This document shows positions 8,253 to 16,511 of a stretch of DNA of 64,000 bases, one piece after another. Made by a program: the position numbers and the translations under genes. Numbering within the stretch: the first letter of the stretch is position 1; the number at the start of each line of letters is the position of its first letter. The notes under the pieces were generated by a model. That model was not told where the DNA came from, made no database searches, and saw nothing but the letters and a program-made list of their open reading frames with translations. The DNA comes from Embleya sp045207655. Its GTDB lineage: Bacteria; Actinomycetota; Actinomycetes; Streptomycetales; Streptomycetaceae. The DNA lies in assembly GCF_045207655.1 (NCBI RefSeq), contig NZ_CP108785.1:2170001-2234000 (forward strand), in the 5' to 3' direction.

Positions 8253-10130
8253 CTACAGCAGGTCCACCGCCGGGTAGGCCTCCCCGCCGGACAACCGCGC
8301 GTAGCCGGGACCCCGGTCGAAGAACGGCTCGACCTCGGGCCGCGCCGCGCGCACCGACGCCCGCAGTGCCGCGGTCGCCGCCTCGTCCACCGCGAGGTCG
8401 TCGCCCTCGCCGGTGAGCACGACGCCGTAGTCGTCGGTCGCCGCGCCGCGCGAGACCTTGCCCCAGCGCACGTCACGCAGCACCGACTCGGTCTTGCGGT
8501 CCAGCGGGTCGCCCCAGCCGCCACCGCCGGTGGTCCGGATCCGGATCACCTCGCCGGCCTTGACCGGTTCGTCGTCGACCAGGCCGTCCATCTCCCGCTC
8601 GTTCGGGCCGCCCGGGTCGATCACCACCTGGAAGGAGCGCCCGGCCTTGCCGCCCTTGACACCCCAGCAGGACAGGATCGAGCGGTCCGCGATGGACATG
8701 AAGGACGCGTCGAGCAACATCCGGATGTGCTTCTCGTAGCCCAGACCGCCGCGGAATTGTCCGGGGCCGCCCGAGTCGGTGGCCAGACCCAGCCGCTCGA
8801 CCAGGAACGGGAAGCGCGACTCGGTGAACTCGGTGGGCAGGTTGCGCGAGTCGGGCACCACGTGGATGGTGTCCTCGCCGTCCGCGTAGTAGCGCCCACC
8901 CGAGCCGCCGCCGAGCACCTCGCGCATCAGGTACGAGCGGCCGTCCGCGTCGTGCCCGTACACGCCGGTGTAGCGGATCGTCTCCTGGTCGGCGGGCATC
9001 TTGCCGTCCACCGCCTTGGCCAGCACGCCGGAGAGCACGCCGAGCAGGCGCAGGATGACGAACGTACGGGCGTTGGTCGGAGCCGGGAAGATCGGCGTGA
9101 GCAGCGTGCCCTTCTCCGGGAACTTCATCTCGATCAGCGGCACCACGCCCTCGTTGACGTCGAGTTCGGCCATCCGCTCGGGGGTGTCCGCGAGGTTGCG
9201 CAGGATCGGCGCGAGCCACTTCTTGAGGAAGTTGCCGTCCGCGTAGTCGCCGCAGTGGTTGATCGGGCCCTTGGCCTGCTTGGACGTGCCGGTGAAGTCG
9301 ATGACGATCTTCTCGGGCGTCTTGGTCAGGGTGATCCGCTGCGTGTGCAGCATCGGCTCGTCCACGCCGTCGTGTTCGGCGTAGTCCTCCCACACGTACT
9401 CGCCGTCCGGGATCTTGGCGAGGATCTCGCGGCGGTAGGTCTCGGTGGTCTTGTCCAGGATCGCGTCGAAGCACGCCTCGACCGTCTCCCGGCCGTAGCG
9501 CTCGAAGAGTTCGCCCAGTCGTCGCGAGCCCATCAGGCACGCCGAGCACTCGGCGTCCAGGTCGGCGGCGAGCGAGTCGGGCATCCGGGAGTTGCGGGTC
9601 ATGATGCGCAGCGCGGCCTGGTTCGGCACGCCCTGGTCCCACAGCTTGATCGGCGGGACCATCAGGCCCTCTTCGTACACGCTGGTCGCGCCCGAGGGCA
9701 TCGACCCGGGGCAACAACCACCGATGTCGTCGTGGTGGCCGAACGCCTGTACGAAGGCGACCACTTGCCCGTCCGCGAAGACCGGGACGGTGACGCACAG
9801 GTCGGGCAGGTGGCCGATGCCGCCCTCCGACTCGTAGACGTCGTTGTGGAAGAACACGTCGCCGGGACGCATCGTCTCCAGCGGGAAGTCGCGGGCCACC
9901 GGGTGTACCAGCGCCGAGTACGAACGGCCGGTGAGCTTGCGCAACTTGCGGTCGTGGATCCCGGCGCGGAAGTCGTGCGCGTCGCGGATCATCGGCGAGC
10001 GGGAGGTGCGACCGATCGCGGTCTCGACCTCCATCTCGACCGAGGCGAGCGTGCCCTCGACGATCTCCAGGAGCACGGGGTCCACACCGTGCAGCGCGTC
10101 CTGCGGGGTGGTGGCGGTACCGGCGCTCAT
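8253..10130 (-). CDS. hyuB: Hydantoinase B / oxoprolinase family protein
   Basis: 625 residues, full length for HyuB. Family blocks include HDVYESEGGIGHLPDLCVTV, FGHHDDIGGCCPGSMPSGAT, VIDFTGTSKQAKGPINH, LGGGSGGRYYADGEDTIH and the C-terminal RIRTTGGGGWGDPLDR. HyuB pairs with HyuA to open hydantoin or oxoproline rings with ATP. The ATG follows GGGGGCC at the end of hyuA with a one-base gap, so the two subunits are coupled and presumably made in equal amounts. Its convergent position opposite the permease and deaminase genes suggests it is the ring-opening step of the same pathway. 5-Oxoproline or an acetophenone-type substrate cannot be excluded. Confidence 0.92.
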   Translation of the reverse strand: MSAGTATTPQDALHGVDPVLLEIVEGTLASVEMEVETAIGRTSRSPMIRDAHDFRAGIHDRKLRKLTGRSYSALVHPVARDFPLETMRPGDVFFHNDVYESEGGIGHLPDLCVTVPVFADGQVVAFVQAFGHHDDIGGCCPGSMPSGATSVYEEGLMVPPIKLWDQGVPNQAALRIMTRNSRMPDSLAADLDAECSACLMGSRRLGELFERYGRETVEACFDAILDKTTETYRREILAKIPDGEYVWEDYAEHDGVDEPMLHTQRITLTKTPEKIVIDFTGTSKQAKGPINHCGDYADGNFLKKWLAPILRNLADTPERMAELDVNEGVVPLIEMKFPEKGTLLTPIFPAPTNARTFVILRLLGVLSGVLAKAVDGKMPADQETIRYTGVYGHDADGRSYLMREVLGGGSGGRYYADGEDTIHVVPDSRNLPTEFTESRFPFLVERLGLATDSGGPGQFRGGLGYEKHIRMLLDASFMSIADRSILSCWGVKGGKAGRSFQVVIDPGGPNEREMDGLVDDEPVKAGEVIRIRTTGGGGWGDPLDRKTESVLRDVRWGKVSRGAATDDYGVVLTGEGDDLAVDEAATAALRASVRAARPEVEPFFDRGPGYARLSGGEAYPAVDLL

Positions 10131-10131
10131 G

Positions 10132-12261
10132 TCAGGCCCCCTTCGAGGTGGTGTCGCGGGTGACCACGACGTTTCCGTAGGCGTCCACGCGGGCGGCGAA
10201 GCCCGGGTGGATCGGGATGGTGGAGCCGAACTCCTCGATGATCGCCGGGCCGGCGACCAGGTCGCCCGGAGCCAGTTCGGCGCGGGCGTACACGGCGGTG
10301 TCCACGTAGCCGTCGCGGTCCACGAAGCACACCGCGCGGGTGCCGGTCCGGGCGCGCTCGACGTCCTTGTCGCGGGCGGGCAGCTCGCGCAGTTCCGGGC
10401 GGCGGATCGGGCCGACGCCGGTGACCCGCAGGTTCACCCATTCCACGGGCTGGCTGGCGTCGCCGCGGAAGTTGTAGCCGTACAACTGCTCGTGCGCGGC
10501 GTGGAACGACTCGGCGACGGTGTCCGCGAGCGCGGCGTCGAACGGGCCGTCCGGCACCGGCACGCGCACCTCGAAGGCCTGGCCGAAGTAGCGCAGGTCG
10601 GCGGTGCGCACGTAGCGGTGGTCCTCGGCCGCGAAACCCTCCTTGTCCAGGGCCTCGCCCGCCTTGCCCGCCAGTTCGGCGAAGATGCCCGCCACCTTGG
10701 CGTGGTCGAGATCCGGGTGCCCGCCGACGGCGGTCTGCACGTAGTCGCAGCGCACGTCGACGGTGAGCAGGCCGAACGCCGAGACGTTGCCCGGGTCGCG
10801 CGGCACGATGACGCCGGCGAGGCCGAGGATGTCGATCAGGCGGCACAGCAGCAGCGAGCCGGAGCCGCCGAAGGTGGCCATCGTGAAGTCGCGGACGTCC
10901 AGACCGCGCTTGACGGTGATCTGGCGCAGCGCGTTGGCCTGGTTCCAGGCGGAGATCTCCAGGATGCCGGTGGCGCACTGCTCGACGCCGATGCCCAGTT
11001 CGGCGGCGAACTTGGTCAGGCCCTCGCGAGCCGCGTCCACGTCCAGCGGGATCTCGCCGCCGAGCAGGTGCGGGGGGATCCGGCCGAGCAGCACGTGCGC
11101 GTCGGTGATGGTCGGCTCCGTGCCGCCCTTGCCATAGCACAGCGGGCCGGGGTCGGCGCCGGCCGAGCGGGGCCCGACCTTGAGCGTGCCCTCGGGCGAG
11201 ATCCAGGCGATCGAGCCGCCGCCGGCGCCGACGGTGACCACGTCGATCATCGGGATCTTGGACGGGAAGCGGCCGATCGAGCCCTCGGTGGTCAGCGTCG
11301 GCTCGCCGCCCAGGACCACCGAGACGTCGGTGGAGGTGCCGCCGCCGTCGCAGGTGAGGACCTTGTCGAAGCCGGCCTTCTGGGCGATCAGCGCGGCGCC
11401 CAGGGCGCCGGCGGCCGGGCCGGACAGGACCGTGGTGATCGGCTGGTGCACGACCTCCTCGGCGGAGAGCACGCCGCCGTTGGACTTCATGATCGCGAAC
11501 GGGACGCGGCGCGCGGCCTCGCCGTCGGTGGTGAACGCGTCCAGCCGGCGACGGATGCCGCCGACGTAGCGGGCCACGCGCGGCTTGACGGCGGCGTCGA
11601 CGAGGGTGGTCATCGAGCGCTCGTACTCGCGGTACTCGCGCAGCACCTCGGAGCTGATCGACACGATCGCGTCGGGGTGCTCCTCGCGCAGGATCTCGCG
11701 CATGCGCTCCTCGTGCGCCGAGTTGGCGTAGGAGTGCAGCAGACACACGCCGATGGTGAGAATGCCCTGGTCACGCAGCCGACGGGCGGCGACCCGAGCG
11801 CCCTCCTCGTCGAACGGGCGGACCTCGTTGCCCTTGTGGTCGAACCGGCCGCCGACCGTGTGCACCAGGTCGACCGGCACGATCCGGTCCGGCTTGACCC
11901 AGAAGTAGGAGTTGCCGTAGCCGTCCGGGACCGCCTGGCGGGCGATCTCCAGGATGTACTCGTAGCCCTCGGTGGTGATGAACCCGAGGCGGTCGATCTT
12001 GTCCTCGAGGAGCTGGTTGGTGGCCACCGTGGTGCCGTGCGCGACGGCGGTGACGTCGGCTCCCGTGCAACCGAGCAGGCCCAGTACCTTGTCGATGCCG
12101 TTCATGAAGCCGTCCGCCGGGTCGGCGGGTGTGGACGGCGTCTTGGTGGTGACGAGCTCGCCGGACTCCTCGTCCAGGGCGACCACGTCGGTGAAGGTTC
12201 CGCCGGTGTCGATACCGATCCGGATCCGTCGGCGGGGTCCCGCCGTCGCGGCAGGCGTCAT
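10132..12261 (-). CDS. hyuA: Hydantoinase A / oxoprolinase family protein
   Basis: 709 residues. The N-terminus RIRIGIDTGGTFTDVVALDE is the ATP-binding ASKHA phosphate loop of HyuA. Further family blocks are VAHGTTVATNQLLEDKIDRL, KSNGGVLSAEEVVHQPITT, GPAAGALGAAL, TCDGGGTSTDVSVV and GAGGGSIAW, followed by the C-terminal SFHAAHEQLYGYNFRGDASQ domain. It activates the ring carbonyl with ATP and works with HyuB. The ATG follows GGAG by eight bases; 60 upstream in-frame codons are not family-like. This is the first gene of a two-gene operon reading toward the permease/deaminase pair. A dre-like palindrome lies about 220 bases upstream. Confidence 0.92.
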   Translation of the reverse strand: MTPAATAGPRRRIRIGIDTGGTFTDVVALDEESGELVTTKTPSTPADPADGFMNGIDKVLGLLGCTGADVTAVAHGTTVATNQLLEDKIDRLGFITTEGYEYILEIARQAVPDGYGNSYFWVKPDRIVPVDLVHTVGGRFDHKGNEVRPFDEEGARVAARRLRDQGILTIGVCLLHSYANSAHEERMREILREEHPDAIVSISSEVLREYREYERSMTTLVDAAVKPRVARYVGGIRRRLDAFTTDGEAARRVPFAIMKSNGGVLSAEEVVHQPITTVLSGPAAGALGAALIAQKAGFDKVLTCDGGGTSTDVSVVLGGEPTLTTEGSIGRFPSKIPMIDVVTVGAGGGSIAWISPEGTLKVGPRSAGADPGPLCYGKGGTEPTITDAHVLLGRIPPHLLGGEIPLDVDAAREGLTKFAAELGIGVEQCATGILEISAWNQANALRQITVKRGLDVRDFTMATFGGSGSLLLCRLIDILGLAGVIVPRDPGNVSAFGLLTVDVRCDYVQTAVGGHPDLDHAKVAGIFAELAGKAGEALDKEGFAAEDHRYVRTADLRYFGQAFEVRVPVPDGPFDAALADTVAESFHAAHEQLYGYNFRGDASQPVEWVNLRVTGVGPIRRPELRELPARDKDVERARTGTRAVCFVDRDGYVDTAVYARAELAPGDLVAGPAIIEEFGSTIPIHPGFAARVDAYGNVVVTRDTTSKGA

Positions 12262-12611
12262 CAGCGCGCTCCAATCGGAAGGGGCAGGGAAATCGCGTTC
12301 GCGGAGGGCGGGTCGCCCGGCTGCTGACAGCGATTCAACTTCGCAGCGCCATGCCACGGAATCGGCAACATCTGCCAAGGGACTCGGCAACACTTGGTGA
12401 TTCCCGTGAGCAGGCCCGGCAAGCCCGGGTACCGCCCGCACCCCGGACCCCGCGAGCCCGGGTACCGCCCGCCTTCAGGAGGTCTGGACCAATCCACCGA
12501 ATCCCTCCCGAAGAGCGGCTCGCCGCGAATCGAACTCATCGGTAGGGAGCGGAAGTTGCCGGAAATCGAGAAAGGCTCGGATAGGGTCGGCGCACACGGA
12601 GGTCACAGCGG
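12262..12611. other. Divergent intergenic region between hyuA and the DUF574 gene
   Basis: 350 bases with no gene. From left to right it holds two copies of TCGGCAACA 22 bases apart (12362 and 12384), two copies of CCCGGGTACCGCCCGC (near 12424 and 12457), a dre-like palindrome at 12480, and a possible promoter for the rightward gene with TTGCCG at 12556 and TAGGGT at 12582. The 20-base spacer of that promoter is longer than ideal. Confidence 0.5.
12480..12493. promoter_or_regulatory. dre-like DasR site upstream of hyuA / DUF574 gene
   Basis: AGGTCTGGACCAAT contains GGTCTGGACC, one mismatch from the perfect palindrome GGTCTAGACC at the centre of DasR-responsive elements. The same 14 bases occur in front of the chitinase gene in this window. 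Which divergent gene it controls is unknown. Confidence 0.45.
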
Positions 12612-13493
12612 GTGACTCCACGACACCGCGATCGAGGGGCAGCCGTGGGCGAGCGCGAGCAGGACGAGTGGGGTTTTTCGGCCCCGCCGGCGGGCGAGTC
12701 GCCGGAGGACTGGGCGCCCACCGGCATCGACGTCACGGTGCCCAGTGTCGCCCGGGTCTACGACGCCATCCTGGGCGGCAAGAACAACTTCGCGGTGGAC
12801 CGGGCGATCGCCGACGAGGCGCTCAAGGACTTGACCAACGAGGGCGCCTGGGCCAACCGGCACATCCTGGCTCGGGGTGTGCGCTACCTGGCCGCCGAGG
12901 GCATCGACCAGTTCGTCGACCTCGGATCCGGGCTGCCGACCGTGCAGAACACGCACGAGGTGGCCCAGGCGGTCAACCCGGACGCCTCGGTCGTCTACGT
13001 GGACAACGACCCGATCGTGCTCGCCCACGGTCGCGCGCTGCTCGCGGAGAACCACCGCACCCGCGTGGTCACCGCCGACCTGCGCGACCCGGCGGACGTG
13101 CTGGCCCGCCGGGAACTGCGCGAACTCGTGGACCTGAGGCGGCCCGTCGGCCTGCTCCTGGTGGGCGTCCTGCACCACCTCGGCGACCACGAGGACCCGG
13201 CCGGCGTGGTCCGCGCCTACCGTGACGCGCTGCCGCCGGGCAGTCACATCTTCATCACCCACTTCTGCGACTCCACACCCGAGGGACGTGCCCTGGAGAA
13301 GATCTTCCTGACCGGGCTGGGCAGCGGACGCTTCCGCGCCCTGGAGGAGATCGAGGGGTACTTCGAGGGCCTGGAACTGATCGAGCCCGGCGTGGTGCTG
13401 CTGCCGCTGTGGCGTCCGGACGCGCCGGTGACCGAGCCGCTCACCCCCGAGGGCCACCTGTCGGTCGGCGGCATCGGCCGACTGCCCCGATAG
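12612..13493 (+). CDS. SAM-dependent methyltransferase, DUF574 family
   Basis: 293 residues, usual for the actinomycete-expanded DUF574 (S-adenosyl methyltransferase) family. The diagnostic start is present: TGIDVTVPSVARVYDAILGG then KNNFAVDRAIADE. The SAM-binding region follows (FVDLGSGLPTVQNTHEVAQ, VVYVDNDPIV), then LLVGVLHHLGDHEDPAG. The GTG start lies nine bases after GGAGG. Genomes of this group carry many copies and their substrates are unknown. Here it is a single gene, divergent from hyuA and ahead of the hydroxyacid dehydrogenase by 56 bases; there is no sign of a shared pathway. Confidence 0.9.
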   Translation: MTPRHRDRGAAVGEREQDEWGFSAPPAGESPEDWAPTGIDVTVPSVARVYDAILGGKNNFAVDRAIADEALKDLTNEGAWANRHILARGVRYLAAEGIDQFVDLGSGLPTVQNTHEVAQAVNPDASVVYVDNDPIVLAHGRALLAENHRTRVVTADLRDPADVLARRELRELVDLRRPVGLLLVGVLHHLGDHEDPAGVVRAYRDALPPGSHIFITHFCDSTPEGRALEKIFLTGLGSGRFRALEEIEGYFEGLELIEPGVVLLPLWRPDAPVTEPLTPEGHLSVGGIGRLPR

Positions 13494-13549
13494 CCTCGAC
13501 CCTTGGGCCCATCGCCGCGGTCGCGCGGCTCGATCCCCTCGGGAGCACC

Positions 13550-14491
13550 ATGAAGATCGCCGTCCTCGACGACTACCAAGGCGTGGCCCGGGACCTGGCG
13601 GACTGGGATTCGTTGGGTGCCGAGATCCGCGTGTTCACCGAGCCGTTCGCGGGCGAGGCGGAGGTGGTCGAGGCGCTGGCCGGCTTCGAGGTGATCGTCG
13701 CGATGCGTGAGCGCACCCGGTTTCCGGCCCGGGTATTGGCCGGACTGACCGGCCTTCGGCTCCTGGTGACCACCGGACCGGTGAACGCGGCCATCGACGT
13801 GGCCGCCGCGCGCGAGCTGGGCGTCGTGGTGTGCGGGACCGGATACGTGGCGTACCCGACCGCCGAACTGACCTGGGCGCTGATCCTGGCCGCCGCCCGC
13901 AACCTCCCGGCCGAGTGGGGCTCGATGCGCGCGGGCGGCTGGCAGGTGGGCCTGGGCGTCGGGCTGCGCGGCAAGGTGCTCGGCCTGCTGGGCCTGGGCC
14001 GGCTCGGCACGGAGGTGGCTCGGATCGGGCAGGCGTTCGGGATGGAGTGTGTGGCCTGGAGCCACAACCTCACCGCCGACCGGGCCGCCGAACACGGCGT
14101 GACCGCGGTGGGGCGGGAGCAGTTGTTCGCCCGCGCCGACGTGCTGTCCGTGCACACGGTGCTCAGCCGCCGTACCCGGGGCCTGATCGGCGCCGCCGAA
14201 CTGGCCCTGATGAAGCCCTCGTCGATCCTGGTCAACACTTCGCGCGGACCCGTCGTGGACGAGGCCGCTCTCGTGGCCGCACTGCGCGCGAGGTCGATCG
14301 CCGCCGCGGCGCTGGACGTGTACGACATCGAGCCGCTGCCCGCCGATCACCCGCTGCGCGACCTGGACAACGTCGTACTCACCCCGCACATCGGCTATGT
14401 CACCCGCGAGTTGTACGAGATCTTCTACCGCGACGCGGTCGAGGACATCGCCGCCTTCCGCTCCGGCCGGCCGATCCGGGTGCTCGGGTAG
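13550..14491 (+). CDS. D-2-hydroxyacid dehydrogenase family protein
   Basis: 313 residues of the SerA/LdhA-like NAD-dependent family. The NAD-binding Rossmann motif is GKVLGLLGLGRLGTEVARIG. The catalytic Arg region is VHTVLSRRTRGLIG, the Glu region is NTSRGPVVDEAALVAAL, and TPHIGYVTRELYE supplies the catalytic His. The N-terminus MKIAVLDDYQGVARDLADW resembles a subfamily common in actinomycetes and proteobacteria with undefined 2-oxoacid substrates. ATG follows GGGAG. Substrate is not assignable from context. Confidence 0.88.
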   Translation: MKIAVLDDYQGVARDLADWDSLGAEIRVFTEPFAGEAEVVEALAGFEVIVAMRERTRFPARVLAGLTGLRLLVTTGPVNAAIDVAAARELGVVVCGTGYVAYPTAELTWALILAAARNLPAEWGSMRAGGWQVGLGVGLRGKVLGLLGLGRLGTEVARIGQAFGMECVAWSHNLTADRAAEHGVTAVGREQLFARADVLSVHTVLSRRTRGLIGAAELALMKPSSILVNTSRGPVVDEAALVAALRARSIAAAALDVYDIEPLPADHPLRDLDNVVLTPHIGYVTRELYEIFYRDAVEDIAAFRSGRPIRVLG

Positions 14492-14542
14492 GCCGACACG
14501 GCGGGTCGGTCACCCGGCCCGGCGGCACCGGCTCGATCACCC

Positions 14543-14587
14543 TTCGGCCACCTCGGCCACCTTCGTCACCTCGGCCACCTTGGTCAC
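14543..14587. repeat. Short CGGCCACC-type tandem repeat
   Basis: Five degenerate 9-10 bp units (TTCGGCCACC, TCGGCCACC, TTCGTCACC, TCGGCCACC, TTGGTCACC) lie between two convergent genes, just reaching the stop of the DUF3040 gene. No hairpin is obvious. Confidence 0.6.
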
Positions 14588-15057
14588 CGCTCCCGTCCCG
14601 GGTCGTCCGGATCGATGGCTCGATGGTCGCGAGCGTCGGTGGCCCGAGGGTGATACGCACGGGTCCACCCGTGTACGTGGGTGGGATGAGCCCGGTGCGG
14701 CACACGCGCGGCGCCCGCACCGTCCCGGCGCCACCAGCGCAGATACGCGAAAACCCCGATCACCGACAGCGCCGCCACCGTGACGCAGATGGCGGCCGAC
14801 GCGACGATCAGGTCTCCCCCGAGCACCGCGGCGACCAACAGTCCCAGCGCGGCGCCGGACAGGCCCACGGCTGTCCACTTCGATATCGCCGTCCAATCGG
14901 GTGCGCGGATACCGACGCGACGGCGGCGCCGATCCGGTTGGGGTATCGGGTCCTCGAAGACGCGCAGCAGTTCGGCCAACTGCTCGTCCTCCGCGAGGGA
15001 TTCCTCCAGTCGCGCGAGGGTGCGGCGTTCCCGCCCCGAAAGCGACGGTCCGTCCAC
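14584..15057 (-). CDS. DUF3040 family membrane protein
   Basis: 157 residues. The N-terminal LSGRERRTLARLEESLAEDE is the DUF3040 signature (an LSxxE..L..IE..L..DD type helix). Two adjacent transmembrane segments follow (about residues 62-82 and 86-107), then a basic, His/Arg-rich cytoplasmic tail. I prefer the internal GTG eight bases after GGAGG over one lying immediately after it. DUF3040 proteins are small actinobacterial membrane proteins of unknown function. The gene lies next to another small membrane protein (SPW repeat) on the same strand, with a 16-bp tandem repeat between them. Confidence 0.8.
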   Translation of the reverse strand: MDGPSLSGRERRTLARLEESLAEDEQLAELLRVFEDPIPQPDRRRRRVGIRAPDWTAISKWTAVGLSGAALGLLVAAVLGGDLIVASAAICVTVAALSVIGVFAYLRWWRRDGAGAARVPHRAHPTHVHGWTRAYHPRATDARDHRAIDPDDPGRER

Positions 15058-15172
15058 GACGTCCACCTCCCACCCGGGACCGCGGAACGGGGCCGAGAGG
15101 CGAGGTGCGCCGGGCGATATCCACCGAGGCGAACCGTTCGCCGGTGGGACCGACCGGCGGCCCGGTCTTGGG

Positions 15173-15267
15173 TTCGGATCAATCAGACTTCGGATGACTC
15201 AGACTTCGGATGACTCGGGTTTCGGCTGTCTCGGGTTTCGGGTGACTCGGATTTCGGGTGACTCGCA
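15173..15267. repeat. 16-bp tandem repeat, six copies
   Basis: Units of the form TTCGGRTGACTCRGAY repeat head to tail at 15173, 15189, 15205, 15221, 15237 and 15253, with a degenerate seventh. The array lies between the two small membrane-protein genes, in the upstream region of the DUF3040 gene. Confidence 0.85.
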
Positions 15268-15317
15268 TTCGGGCGACCGAGTCGGGTCACCGGTTCGGAT
15301 CATTCGGGATCGGAGCG

Positions 15318-15752
15318 CTACAGCCGGTGCAACCCGACGACGCTCCGCAGCGCGAGGACCAGTGCCATCAGGCACGCCACGCCACCGACGATCACATTGC
15401 TGGTGATGGTGCGGGTGGTGTCGACGGCTCCGGACACGGCCCAGGGCGCGACCATCGTCCAGACACCGATGCAGAACGCGGCCCAGCTCATCGCGTGCGT
15501 GCGTTCGTAGGCGGAGACGAAGCCGCTCATCAGGAACGCGAGCGCGACACCGGTGATCAGGTTGGCCGTCGCCAGGGTTGTGAAGCCGTTGAACCCGACG
15601 ATCCACGGGGATGCCGCCAGGTAGACACCGCACAGGACACCGAGTGCTTCCGCCACCTGCGCCACCGGGCCGGTCGTGGCCCGCTCGGAGCGAGCTCGCA
15701 GGTCCATGAGGTCGGGATGCTTTTCAATCGATGGCGCTGTCGACGAGGACAC
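15318..15752 (-). CDS. SPW repeat membrane protein
   Basis: 144 residues from the preferred GTG, which lies nine bases after GAGG; earlier in-frame starts would add up to 18 residues. Four predicted transmembrane segments hold two SPW-type repeats: LCGVYLAASPWIVGFNG and FCIGVWTMVAPWAVSG (the second reads APW). The SPW family is found as single or duplicated units in membrane proteins of actinobacteria and others, and its function is unknown. It stands upstream of, and co-oriented with, the DUF3040 gene, but the 260-base gap argues against a tight operon. Confidence 0.82.
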   Translation of the reverse strand: MSSSTAPSIEKHPDLMDLRARSERATTGPVAQVAEALGVLCGVYLAASPWIVGFNGFTTLATANLITGVALAFLMSGFVSAYERTHAMSWAAFCIGVWTMVAPWAVSGAVDTTRTITSNVIVGGVACLMALVLALRSVVGLHRL

Positions 15753-15893
15753 GTCCACCACCCTCTTTCCGAGGAATCGCGGTCCCTTGGTTGATAGCCG
15801 TCGCACCTGTGGCTAACCCGCACAATCCCGAATATTTACCGCATATTTCCCCTATTGTGCGCCCGATCCGCTCGCGGGTTTGACACGATCCCT

Positions 15894-15902
15894 ACATATC
15901 GA
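15894..15902. promoter_or_regulatory. ArsR-family operator half-site upstream of regulator
   Basis: ACATATCGA matches one arm of the ACATATC-TC-GATATGT palindrome found in front of the MFS gene. It lies next to a TTGACA -35-like hexamer at 15880, so binding could give autoregulation. Confidence 0.4.
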
Positions 15903-15919
15903 GAAAACTAGATCCGATT

Positions 15920-15974
15920 CGCACCGCATCCGCACCGCATCCGCACCGCATCCGCACCGCATCCGCGCCGCGTT
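15920..15974. repeat. 11-bp tandem repeat in the ArsR gene leader
   Basis: Four exact copies of CGCACCGCATC at 15920, 15931, 15942 and 15953 are followed by a degenerate copy. The period is close to one helical turn. The array sits between the half-operator and the start of the regulator gene. Confidence 0.85.
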
Positions 15975-16016
15975 CGCACCACACAGGGGCCTCGCACACC
16001 CCGGGAAGGCAGCCCC

Positions 16017-16328
16017 GTGGACCCGCTGGCCGTACACAAGGCACTCGCCAATCCGGCCAGGCTCCGGTTCATGCGCTGGCTGAAGGACCCGGCGAAGTAC
16101 TTCGACGAGGACTCCTACCGACAGCAGGGCCTGGGCTTCCACATCGGCGTCTGCGTCGGTGACATCCAGGCGCGGGCCGGACTCGCCCAGTCGGTGGTCT
16201 CCGGCTACCTCCAGACCCTCAAGGACGCGGGTCTGCTCGACTCGGAGCGCATCGGCAAGTGGACGTACTACCGCCGCAACGAACAGGCGATCGCCGAGTT
16301 CGCCGAGCACGTCCGCACGGAACTCTGA
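16017..16328 (+). CDS. ArsR-like winged-helix regulator of the adjacent MFS gene
   Basis: 103 residues. The N-terminal helix LAVHKALANPARLRFMRWL and the recognition region IQARAGLAQSVVSGYLQTLK with the wing RIGKWTYYRRNEQ give an ArsR/HTH_20 fold. The typical ELCVCD metal site is absent and only one Cys is present, so metal sensing is unlikely; this subgroup usually represses a drug or sugar efflux MFS next door. The GTG start follows GGAAGG. A shared ACATATC element lies in front of this gene and in palindromic form before the MFS gene, supporting control of both. Confidence 0.85.
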   Translation: MDPLAVHKALANPARLRFMRWLKDPAKYFDEDSYRQQGLGFHIGVCVGDIQARAGLAQSVVSGYLQTLKDAGLLDSERIGKWTYYRRNEQAIAEFAEHVRTEL

Positions 16329-16445
16329 CCGGACCGGACCCGCGCTCCGAGCGGCTCGGGCTCCGACCGACCCGAACCGAACCGAACGCGGCTCTGGTCG
16401 GCCGACGCACGCGCGCACGGGGCATCCCCATGGCCTGATGCATCT

Positions 16446-16461
16446 ACATATCTCGATATGT
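16446..16461. promoter_or_regulatory. Palindromic operator upstream of MFS gene
   Basis: ACATATC-TC-GATATGT is a perfect 7-bp inverted repeat with a 2-base centre, 50 bases before the MFS start. One arm recurs upstream of the ArsR-like gene. It is the likely binding site of that regulator. Confidence 0.65.
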
Positions 16462-16511
16462 ATCACAGACGGTTCGGCGGGCCCGCCCCGCCCGGACCCC
16501 GAAAGGCGACG

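Noticed and set aside
1863..12399. Similar 14-mers GGCAATACTTGGTG (1863) and GGCAACACTTGGTG (12386) considered as a shared operator
   Set aside because: One lies inside a coding region, and a single near-match of this length is expected by chance in 64 kb.
15920..15974. 11-bp repeats considered as a CRISPR-like array
   Set aside because: The units are contiguous with no spacers and far too short; no cas genes are present.
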